DNA of 64,000 nucleotides from Vanessa cardui (taxonomy: Eukaryota; Arthropoda; Insecta; Lepidoptera; Nymphalidae): the NCBI RefSeq assembly GCF_905220365.1, contig NC_061151.1, positions 4,024,197-4,088,196 of the forward strand, read 5' to 3'. Made by a program: the position numbers and the translations under genes. Below the pieces are notes generated by a model, which was not told the DNA's origin, ran no database searches, and worked only from the letters and a program-made list of their open reading frames with translations. Shown here piece after piece: positions 32,852 through 43,299 of this stretch. Every line of letters starts with the position of its first letter. Within the stretch, counting starts at the first letter, position 1.

Positions 32852-33616
32852 ACAAAGTCGCTTTCTCTGTCCCTATATCTTTAAAACTACGCAACGGATT
32901 TTGATGCGGTTTTTTTTAATAGATAGTGTAATTCAAGGGGAAGGTTTGGAATAAATGAACAATATAGTAAAGAAACACTGACAATTTTAGAAGTTTGCAA
33001 TGTGATGTCGTAAATAAACAAATTCTTTAGTATATAGTATCAGTATTGCACCCGTGAGAAGTCGGGGCGGGTCGCTAGTTGATTATAATATTCGATTATG
33101 ACAATTACATGAACATAACCACGTTCCGGAAGGTGATTCAAATATCCAAGTAACCCATAAATAAAAGATTCGACCGAGTATTGCTAACGTGCTCCTCAGA
33201 ATTGTTCCGTTCCGTCCCGTTCCCTTAATTTGTCATGGATCCTGTGCTCAGAACCTTACCAAACTTTCACCTAACTACCCTTAAAGTATATCCTTTATAA
33301 TAAAAAAAGAATCATCAAAATTGGTTAACGTGATTTTGAGTAATTCGCCTATTTGTCGCGCATATACATAATGCAAATTCAAGACTTATGTCGTTTTCAT
33401 ACGGATCCCATCATCGGAAAAAAATAAAAAAAAAATGGGACCCCACGGGAAGCACTACCTTTCAAACAAAAAAAAAATTATCAAAATCGGTCCACCCAGT
33501 AAAAAGTTATGAGGTAACAAACAAAAAAAAAAAAAAAAAAAAATAAAAAAAAAAAAATAAAAAAAAAAAAAATACAGACGAATTGATAACCTCCTCCTTT
33601 TGGAAGTCGGTTGACA
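32852..33616 (+). repeat. third, truncated array unit
   Basis: A 5'-truncated Lep1-type Helitron (32852-33078, ending GGGCGGGTCGCTAG) is followed by the same tail as the other units (33079-33616). The A-rich run at 33522-33575 is expanded. The array ends about 330 bp before the FAR-B start codon. Confidence 0.7.
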
Positions 33617-33810
33617 ATATAATCATTAGTTCGCTGATTCGTAAACTACCTTGCGTTCTCCTGCATTCAAACCAAAATCCAACCTTTTATCCTTTGTAAG
33701 GAAATTCATTAACATTTATTACAAATAGGTCAATTTCATTAACATGTGTACATATTTTAAATGCATATACAAATAATAATAAAATTATGCATTTAAGCAA
33801 TTGCATTGGG

Positions 33811-33945
33811 TATAAATTCTGATTCACATTTCAACTTGCAGTTTCTCTCTAGATTCTCCTTAAATAACTTTGACCGGTTGTGTGTGTCTTGAGATTACGT
33901 TTGATATTATAACCATTACCATTACGGAAGCACAGTGCTGAAAAA
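33811..33945 (+). promoter_or_regulatory. FAR-B promoter and 5' leader, conserved in FAR-C
   Basis: A TATA-like TATAAATTCT at 33811-33820 lies 135 bp before the ATG. Downstream blocks CTCTCTAGATTCTCCTTAA, TTGAGATTACGTT and TAACCATTACCATTA each have a near match, in the same order, upstream of FAR-C. Position relative to the start codon is sensible for a TATA promoter, but no start site is proven. Confidence 0.5.
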
Positions 33946-36900
33946 ATGAATTCAGTAATATCAATTGAAGAACAGGCATTGGAAAAAAGAAAAATCTTGA
34001 ATGAAGCCATTTTAAGCGGCGATTCTCAAGTGCAGAAGTTTTACGACGATGCTGTGGTGTTCGTCACGGGTGGGTCGGGCTTCATCGGCAAACAGCTGAT
34101 CGAGAAGTTGATGCGGTATGTACCAAAACACTGCACTGTAAATTGAAATTGTGCTGCAAACTGAAATAAAGCTAGTGGCTAGCTTATACGACCTTCGTGC
34201 ATCAGAAACAATTTTAAATCTTTGTTACTGAATTGTCATTATCAGTAAATGTATTTTGTAGGTCGACAAATATAAGAAAAATGTACGTATTGGTGCGTCC
34301 GAAGAAAGGAAAAAGCGTTTCAGAAAGAGTTAATAAAATTTTAGAGAATCCGGTAAGATAAATCAGTTATCAATCTTTAATTCGTCATGTTTTTAATGTC
34401 TTCAAATTGATTCATTTAAGAATTTACATTGCAAATAAGTCCTTTCCGCATCACATTACTATTAATGGCATGGCTTGTGAGTCATCATACTATAGGTATA
34501 TGATGTTCCTTGTATCTTAATCCTAATATACCTTTATATCAAAAGCTAGCAGTACCATTATAAGCATAGGAATTAAATTACACAGTATAAACTTTTTCAG
34601 GTATTTACAATTCTGCGCAATGAGAAACCTAGTTTCGTCGACAAAATCGTGGGAATTGAAGGCGACGTCTCCGAGATTAATCTTGGTATTGATGAAGAAA
34701 CATGGAACACGCTTACTAATGAGGTACGATTGAATATAATGGTGATTAGTTTGAGACAAAACAATTAACTGAATAGTAAGCCTTTTTTTATTTGCCTACT
34801 AAAATAATTTGACTAGCAAAAAGTCTCCCTACTGGTAAGTCACCTACGCCGAGGCTTTATAAAAACATACTGATTATTTACAACATTTAATCATTTTCAT
34901 AAAACCTCTTTTCACCACAACTGCAAATTGTTTTGTACCAATGTAATTAAAAAAGAAACGCTCTTACACGTTTCCCCAAACTAGAGGAGTTCCGGAGGTA
35001 CAGAGAACCCCCAGCGACCCTTACAAATGGGGGAGAAGATACTCATACCGCTGAATGCTTCTCCTTGGTCTTCTTCGTCGGAGCATCTTCTTCAATATAC
35101 ATAATTAATTTAAGATACACTACTATTTAAGGTAAACGTGATCATTCACGCGGCCGCTACCATCAATTTTGCTGAAACTATCAAAACGGCGACCTTGACT
35201 AACATCCGCGGGACAAGAGAGATGCTGAAGTTTGCCGAATCTTGCGCGAATATCAAGTACGTAATGGATGGGACATTCTTGCAGAGTGATACAATTTTTA
35301 TACTCTTCTTAAAATCGTTTATTGCTTGATATTTCAATAATTTATTTATTTGTTTAATCACTGTTGTAAACAATTCCTTGCATGTATTTCAATCTATGAC
35401 TGACGCTAATCTAGTCACCATTGTCTACTTCCATCAAGGGTTTGAAAGACAATAGTATCATTATTTTAAGTGACAGATAACGCAAAAATGGCGTCTGCAA
35501 CACGGTCATCAGTATAACCCACATATCATGCATCCTCGTGTGAAACTTCTGAAATAAGAATAATGTGTGCCTAAACACTTCAAGGACACTTTTTTATATG
35601 AATAATCCATAGGTCGATAGTTCACGTGTCTACAGCCTACGCTAATGCTACGAGGAGTCGTGTCAAAGGTGAGGTGAAGGAGGACTTCTACGACAGTCCT
35701 ATACCTCCTGACGCGCTGATAAAACTTGCCGAGAGTGTTCCCGAAGATACTTTAAACGGCCTGATAACTCCGTGAGCATTTTTTTACCTTTTGTACATAA
35801 TTATGTATGTATGAAAAAAATTGTATGCCAATGTAGTACGAGATTTTTTTGTAAGAAAGTATTTTCTGAAATTTAACATCAAGAGCATTTTAAGCGTAAA
35901 AATTGTAATAGTGGTCACCTTAAAAATGAACCAAAAAATAAACTTGGGAAGCTGAGACCATCCAACCAGTAGGAAAGCAAGAAGAATTATACAACCTCTT
36001 CCATGTAAAATTTTCTTGCCAATGGGGTTTAAACACATAAATATTAAACATTCCTTATGCCTTGTATATGTAATTATTTAAATGAAAGTTCCTTATGTAT
36101 AGACTCACCCAAGATTGGCCGAATACTTACACCTTCACGAAAACCGTAACTGAAGACCTTATAAGGCGTCAGGCAAGAGACCTGCCTATCTGTATCGTTC
36201 GACCGGCTGTAGGTATGTATAAGAACATAACGAGATTCAGATTCCAAAATAATAATGTCAATTATTATTCAAATAACAAACGCTACAAGAAAAAATATCG
36301 CATCAAGAGCTAACATACAGTGCTTTCTATTGGTACTTTATTTATTTATTTGACAACACCAACAAATAGTACAACAAAAATACACAGTAAATCAGAAATC
36401 ATAATAAGTAAAAGCCTACTTTTTACAGGTGTTCTAAGATTTTACTTACTTTTCTTACAGGTATTCTACGATTGTACTTTTTAAAACTATTTTAATTACA
36501 AAAATACTATATTTATACTATAATTATATATTCCATCCTCGAAAATATTAAACAAATATATGCATTTTTATGGCGTCATTTTCATGACACAACATCTTAA
36601 TTGTACCATCCAATGCATTGAAATAATTTCCAGTAAATGCAAGGGCTCCCTCAGGGGTCTACTTTCGATCTAGGTTTCCTCCTCACATATATAAATCATT
36701 ATAGAAAACAAAATAATATGAAACCGTATTGCTAATTACACCTCATTAGTTTTTAAAATAAAAGGATGAAATGAAACGTTCAGGCTGCTTGTTGGCTCGT
36801 CATTGTAAACGTACATTCCTGAGAAATCAGAAAACACCATTTAAGTTTGTTAACAAAACAGTAGATATAATTTCGAAAATCAACAATGCTATTAGGTATA

Positions 36901-39011
36901 TCGAAGAACGATATTTGAGTTTGATTGTTAAGTTCTAAATTTTTGCAGTGATACCCGCGTTTGAGGAACCGTCGCCTGGATGGGTAGATACAAAAAATGC
37001 ACTTGGACCGAGCGGGGTAAATACAATTAAAGTTACTGGTACATTAGTTCTTTTTTTATAATCATTACTTGATGGTTTTGTATCTGCTCTTGTTTTAGAG
37101 CTCAGACACATGTACGAATACAAAAAATATCAACTATATTGTATCACTGGTACCAAATTGACTTATCCCATATCCGAAGCCAGATTAGGTAGTTTTAGAT
37201 ACTTAATAAACAATAATGTGTATAAAACTATTTGTAGATGATACTTGGACCTTACATGGGTGTTACACACACATACATAGCAAATGATGCAATAAGTTTG
37301 GATATAACACCCGTCGATTTAGTTAATAACGCTATAATAGCAGCTGCTTGGGAAACAAATGAGAGATTCACAAAAGGCGACAAGAAAATTAACATATACG
37401 CAATTTCTGGCAAAAGAAATCCTTTCAAGTGGAGTAAGATAGCTTTTTAATTATATTTAACTTCTAACTTCCTCATTTATAATGTTCAATTAATAAAACT
37501 TTATAGGATGCATAAGCGATAAAATCATACTAAAAGTAAGTTAAAAACGCGGCCGCCAAAGTCCTGTGGAAAAGACATAAATGTATAAATAGTACCTCTA
37601 CTTTCTTTCTCATAAGAATAATTTGTATTTTTTTTTAATTCCAGAGCAATTGAGAGACGTAACGTACAAATCACAATTCAAGTTACCGGCAAATGAAGCT
37701 ATTTGGTATCGCTTTGTTGTTCAGACTCGATACAAATTTATTTATGTCATTTTATCATGGCTGTTACATTATATACCGGCTCTTATAGTTGACTCTCTCT
37801 GCGTACTGATGGAAAAGAAACCAAGGTATGTGTAACATTATCCATTTTGTATGATCTAACCCACACACCCCTACCATACCTTCGATATTCCGGCTAACAT
37901 CGATTTATTTTTGGTTGGATCGGTTGGATCTTAAGATTGTATGAAAATTGAGTCTTACACTACGAATCACTTAGCTCATCATCTCAATCTCATCTTCCAG
38001 TTACAGCGTGAACGTTGAGGTCAACTGTTTTTTAGCAGCTTGTGTTTCCTTGGGCACTGTTGATACAGATGTGCAGATTTCAGTATTCTTAACCTATGTA
38101 TTGCACTTTAGACCAGAGTAAAACTTGATATCGCCTTAGATTTGGGCCTAGGAGATATCAAGTAAAGCAATAAATCTTTATTAAAGGTACAACTGGGGCC
38201 CAGATGGGGCTGAATTCGCTTAGATGTAGCAGTTTTTAAGGGATAATTTCTACCTGCAGCCATGGTAGAGGATTCTTACAGAAATTTCGACTCCAGAAGG
38301 CCTCCTCTCTGGCTTCACCTCCCTTCAGTAGTTCCACGTTTCCAGTTCCACGTCCCTTCTTAGTAAGCTTTCCACGACGTAATTTTGTCCTTCGCAATGA
38401 TTCGCAATTACACCTCAGTCTGGGAATCAGAGTCAGAAATGCCGTAGCCCAAAACTTTTTACATAAACCTATGACGTGACTGCAATTCGAATATTCCAAA
38501 TATTAAGTTCACTACTCTTTTTTTTCTCTCGCTGGATAAGTCATTACACGTTTCCTGCACGTAAAGTAGGGGGTCTGTGGGGTTCGCCAGTGTCTAGGAC
38601 GCCTACTTTTTGTATATTAAAAACAAGGTTTGTTTATCTTACAGATTATTCAAGATGTATAGATTGGTAGACACCCTCACTTCAGTGTTCGTGTATTTCA
38701 CGACCAACGACTGGGTGTTCCACGACGGGAATACTCTCTCACTTTACAACAAGATGTCGGCCACAGACAAACTGCTATACAACTGCGATATGTCGTCTGT
38801 AGATATGAAGAAAATGGTCTTCCTTTGGTGCTATGGAGTACTGAAATATATCGCTAAAGAAGAAATTAGCAATACGCACACGTTGAAAAAACAGTTTTGG
38901 TTCAAGATAGCTCATTATACAATATTTCCTTTATATATTTACACATTATATAAAGTAGCTTATATTGCGGTTGCTTTCATATACCATATCTTGACTATGA
39001 TTTGTGCATAA
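33946..39011 (+). CDS. FAR-B: fatty acyl-CoA reductase, complete
   Basis: Likely reduces fatty acyl-CoA to fatty alcohol with NADPH at a membrane. Ten exons: 33946-34115, 34262-34352, 34601-34723, 35132-35256, 35613-35771, 36103-36212, 36949-37016, 37238-37433, 37645-37825, 38645-39011. The CDS is 1590 nt, 529 residues, usual for insect FARs. The extended-SDR Rossmann domain has TGGSGFIG (GxxGxxG at residues 42-48), LVRPKKGKS, EGDV, HAAAT (134-138), HVSTAY (174-179) and catalytic YTFTK (232-236). The FAR_C/sterile region fills the C-terminal third with hydrophobic segments (FIYVILSWLLHYIPALIV and the final 30 residues). All borders are GT-AG in phase. The ATG is the only in-frame start near the N-terminus and FAR-C starts at the same place. 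Odd: lysine where C and D have glycine at the exon 8/9 junction (WKQL against WGQL). Substrate unknown; pheromone, wax or cuticle alcohols are all possible. Confidence 0.96.
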
Positions 39012-39091
39012 TATTAATATACAACAGGAATTACAGGGAATATAATGTTGGCAAGTTTTCTTTTATCGGTAAAGCCTAAATTAAGGATTTC

Positions 39092-39097
39092 AATAAA
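39092..39097 (+). terminator. poly-A signal of FAR-B
   Basis: AATAAA 81 bp after the FAR-B stop. The flank just before it (GGGAATATAATGTTGGC) matches the 3' flank of FAR-C, so the 3' UTR was duplicated with the gene. Confidence 0.6.
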
Positions 39098-39361
39098 ATG
39101 ATTTTTAATTAATTTGAATGTTTTAATTTAATATATTTCAATATATGAAGATGTCAACAATGTGTTAACGCCTGTCATAAAAAACATAGTATATCTTATT
39201 TTACACGCATTAGGCTAATACGCACCTTAATATTAAGAGCTGTTAATTTTTAGCTGAAGATTTCTTTGTAATCATTTCACAGAAATACATTATTCTCGAT
39301 CTGAAATAGTATACTGGTCTAGTGCTACCGATTTACTGTTAAATAGTTAAAATACAAAAGT

Positions 39362-39480
39362 TATTAAGTTCACTGCTATTTTTTCTCGCTGGATAAAGTA
39401 TTACACGTTTTCTGCGGGTGCAGTGGGGGGTATGTGGGACACGCCAGTGTCTAGTACGCCTAGTGCGCCCAGGCATATCA
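39362..39480. repeat. dispersed repeat, also in FAR-B last intron
   Basis: TTAAGTTCACTGCTATTTTTT, a CTCGCTGGATAA block, ATTACACGTTTTCTG and CGCCAGTGTCTAGTACGCC match 38503-38610 in the last FAR-B intron. The two copies flank the last FAR-B exon in the same orientation. Confidence 0.6.
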
Positions 39481-40440
39481 GAATACCTATTAAGAAACCA
39501 GCGGTAACCTCTTCGTCTTTCAGTTCAGGGGGAGCCACAGGGTCGCTTATCACATGCTACTGTGACGAAGTTCACTACTCCTAATGTAAGATGGGTCAAA
39601 ACGAATGTACTTTTAAATGGGGAAGCTTATAAAGCATCTGCAGCATTCGCAGTAAAATAAATTACACTATTGAATGATACTAATAAAATAACATATCATT
39701 TGAAATCATCTGAATTAGATGCTATTTACTGACTGACTAGCTGCATCTATTTTGCAATATATTTATATAAAAGTATTTAAAAATAAGAGGCGCTTCTTTA
39801 TAAGCTCATATACTAGGGTATTAAAGCTAAAAGTCTGGATATCATCGCTTCATACTTAAGTCCAAGTTTTATAAATGGAATAAAGTATTCTGGATCTACG
39901 TTAAAAATAGGTGTTCCACAAGGTTTAATTTTGGGCCCCTTTCTATTTCTAGTATATATAAATCGTCGTTTCTAGGTTTAAGGTATTTGTGATATGGAGT
40001 TGTTTGATGACAAGAAAAAAACTGACTATGGCGCTGAGAACAGTGCATTATCGTAGATACACTATTGTTTCACCGAAAAATAATACAGTGGAGTCCTTAT
40101 TTATCATCCTTGACTGGAAGACCCATCTGTTATTATCTTACAAAAAAGAGGATTCCGGCCTGTTTATAACCTTGGAGCTAGTCACAATATTGGTTATATA
40201 GTCATAAGATTGGAGAGAAAGTTCTTTCGTATTATAAAGAAAATATTTGAATTCATTTAAAGAAATATGAATTTAATATAAATTATATATGCCCCTTTAT
40301 TTGTTACAACTTGTGGTCTACTTTCAGCTAAAAATCCCAATGATTTACCAGCAAGATTTTTTTATTTACTTGAAAACCTGCCTGCTTATTTAAAATACGA
40401 CAGAACTTTCCCTGTAATCCAATAGTAAAAACAATATTAA
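39481..40440. other. gene-free stretch with an RT relic
   Basis: About 39890-39965 translates to GVPQGLILGPFLFLVY, a Jockey/CR1-type reverse transcriptase scrap. The rest is AT-rich with no host exon. Confidence 0.5.
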
Positions 40441-40442
40441 AT

Positions 40443-40540
40443 ACAGTCGGAGTAAGAAAAGGTTCGTCACCTTAAGATCTATTTTGGTGTGCTCAGTATG
40501 AGCGATAATCTGCTTTACCGATCGAGAATGACATAATAAA
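40443..40540 (-). mobile_element. MITE family 1, left end
   Basis: TACAGTCGGAGTAAGAAAAG through CTTTACCGATCGAGAATGAC matches 5849-5940. Its other end appears to be at 42852-42934 with retrotransposon sequence between, so either the element was split or these are two partial copies. Confidence 0.55.
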
Positions 40541-42295
40541 GTTGTACATTTCCCTAGAGTCCTCGCAATTTATTAACTTAATAATACTCGAAACTCGAAA
40601 ACTATAAAGACCTTAAAAATATAATAAAACAATATGTTATTGACCGTAAAGTAAGAAAAACCAAAATTTTAAACCACTTAAGAGACGATTGGATAAGCAA
40701 GGATATTATCTAAGGTATGGAATAAGTCAGAAGAACTTTTTATGGACGCAATAATGATGATGATGATGATATAAAATACAAAAGATTCATACTTTTACAA
40801 ACTATTTACAAACAACGCAAAGAATCCAAAAAAAAATTGGACCTTATTTAATAAATTATACAGTAATAAAATAAGTCAAGGTGCTCCCTCTAAAGTAGCA
40901 GTAGAATCAAAAATAATTGCTGATACAAACGATATTTGTAACGTATTTAACAAACATTTCGCAACAATAGGTTCCCTCTTAGCGAAAATAATACCAACAC
41001 AACACCACAGCATCCTTCTCACAATTAATACAACCAATGAACTCGAACTTATAACATTCAAAACGTGTAGTTCCGGTGATATTGAAAGACTGATAGGGAG
41101 TCTAGATGCGAATGCAAATAGTGGTATAGATATGATAAGCACTTTTGTACTAAATGTTTATGTATTTAATATCAAAATGTCTAGCACACTATTTTAACAA
41201 GCTTATATCCGAGGGAATATTTCCTAATTCATTAAAGATCGCAAAAATAAAACAAAATTTTATCGTCCAATATCAATGCTACCTGGTCTCTCAAAAATAG
41301 TAGAAAAATTAATTTAATTCATAACCGCTTAATAACGTGTTTGGACTCTTTTGATTTCATTACTGAACGATAATACGACTTTAGAACTAGAAGTAACGCC
41401 ACTGCTGCAACTGTAGATCTAGTAACAAAAATAAGACAGAACCTAGATAGAAAAAACATAGCTCTGGACGTTTTTATTCAAAACATACTTATTAAAGGTA
41501 CTGTACTAGAAATATTAAAATCGTACCTATCAAACAGAATACAAATCGTTAAAATTGGTGATATACAAAGTAGTTCTTTGCCTGTCACCTGTGGAGTCCC
41601 ACAGGGCTCAATTTTGGGACCACTTCTCTTTTTAATTTATGTAAACAATATTGCAACTTTAAAACAAAATGGTCATGTGACTTTGTATGTAGATGACACC
41701 TGTTTATTTTATTTCGGTAATATAAATGATATAGTTTCTCAAGATCAACGTGATTTAAATGTTCTGCATAAATGGTTCAATCAAAAGCTTTTAACTTTTA
41801 ACGTTTCCAAAACTTGTTAGATTGTATTCAAAACTAAAAATAAAAGGATTGCGCCGTATGATCCATTAACTATTGACAATTTTCCAATTGAGCAGAAACT
41901 GTGAAAAATATTTAGGGTTACGAATAGACACTATATTAATTAAAAAACTTTCCTCTTTAATTGGGTCATTAACAAATATTTCAAAATACATAATAAAGAG
42001 ATAAAGTATAACACCTACAATTCGCTAGTAAAATTGCATTTATCCTATTTTATAGAAACATGGGGTAATACTGGAAAAACAAAATTGCAAGAACTTCAAA
42101 GAAAACAAAATAATATTATTAAAATACTTTTTAGATATCCACTTTTGAAATCATGAACTAAACTTTACAAAGAAACAAACATTATGAACCTACGACAGCT
42201 TTATGTATATAATTCTTGTATTCTCATTAGAAAAGTTATTAATAAATTGTTACATTCAGAATTGACATTTATAAAACAAAGCAATAAGCGTAGCA

Positions 42296-42549
42296 CCCAT
42301 ACTTGGTGGTAGGGTAGATATTCTACCGCTAAACAACAGTACTTAGTATTGTTGTGTTCCGGTTTGAAGGGTGAGTGAGCCATTGTAACTACAGGCACAA
42401 GGGACATAGCATCTTAGTTCCCAAGGTCGGTGGCGCATTGCCGATGAAAGGAATAGTTAATATGCCTTACAGCGTCATTGTCTATGGTTGATGGTGACCA
42501 CTTACCATGGTGGCCCATATGCTCATCCGCAAACCTATTCCATACAAAA
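42296..42549 (-). mobile_element. family B copy nested in the retrotransposon
   Basis: Antisense copy from CACCCATACTTGGTGGTAGG to CATCCGCAAACCTATTCCAT, splitting the RT-derived sequence. Confidence 0.7.
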
Positions 42550-42851
42550 AGCACCCGTAGACCAAGCTTATTAGTACTCCTAAAAATTAGAACCATATTT
42601 GCAAAAAATAAATATAACTTTCGATGGAGCACAACTTTACAACAAATTACCATCTTACATAAAAAATGTAAGCTCAGTTAACGGGTTCGAGTCTCAACTC
42701 TCAAAATACATTTTAGAGATTACCCACTTTTATAGCTATTTTACTATATTCTATTCCGTTAACTATAAAGCGAATATATTTTTTGCTATTATTGCATTTA
42801 TCATACTGTTCTCATGTAAGTGAATCTGTCTTTTTAAGAATAAATTCTTAA

Positions 42852-42934
42852 AGATTCAAAAGGTACTAAAAGTTTAAGACTTGATAAAGGAATGAACTTG
42901 AAAATTGACGAAGGTTTTCTTACTCTGACTGTAC
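42852..42934 (-). mobile_element. MITE family 1, right end
   Basis: AGATTCAAAAGGTACTAAAA through GACGAAGGTTTTCTTACTCT to GACTGTA; matches 5965-6051. Confidence 0.55.
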
Positions 42935-43256
42935 ATAGTAACATTTATCACTTTTTATAAATAATCGAATATTAATTATTATGTAATTATTTATTGTAAA
43001 TTAATATAATAATAAAAAAAAAATATCCCGCTGAATTTCTTTCGCCGGTTCTTCTCAGGTCTGAGGTATTTTATTCCGAACCGGTGGTAGATTTTCGACT
43101 ATCAATAAGAAAGTGTAAACACTTCTATTTTGAATAAAGGTTTTTTTTTTAACTTTGAGTTTGACTATGTTACTATATTAAATTCAAAATAAAACAAAAT
43201 CATTTTATTTACATACAATTATTTTTAACGCACAATTTATGACATGCTTTTTATAT

Positions 43257-43262
43257 TTTATT
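43257..43262 (-). terminator. poly-A signal of FAR-C
   Basis: On the minus strand AATAAA lies about 38 bp after the FAR-C stop; a second one is at 43204-43209. Confidence 0.5.
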
Positions 43263-43299
43263 TTGCTCAACATTATATTCCCTACAATTCTTGTGAATG

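Larger units (their letters stand above)
40790..43165 (+). mobile_element. Jockey/CR1-like non-LTR retrotransposon, decayed
   Basis: In translation: DICNVFNKHFATIG (linker before the RT), SLDANANSGIDMIS, FPNSLKIAK, then CGVPQGSILGPLLFLIYVNN and YVDDTCLFY (catalytic [YF]xDD box) near 41578-41720, interrupted by stops and small deletions. A family B copy sits in it (42296-42549) and a MITE end at 42852-42934. The 3' part (43020-43165: CGCCGGTTCTTCTC, CCGAACCGGTGGTAG, TTGAATAAAG) is the LINE tail also seen at 46107. Non-functional. It fills most of the space between the FAR-B and FAR-C 3' ends. Confidence 0.75.

Noticed and set aside
32668..32904. Open frame of 78 codons with many lysines
   Set aside because: Lies in the A-rich tail of a repeat unit; low-complexity lysine runs, no protein character.
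28492..33616. Regular repeats with spacers, possible CRISPR-like array
   Set aside because: Units are 0.6-1.7 kb transposons with long inverted arms in a eukaryotic genome, not short repeats with unique spacers.
42414..42653. Open frames on both strands
   Set aside because: They lie within a family B repeat copy and have no protein features.
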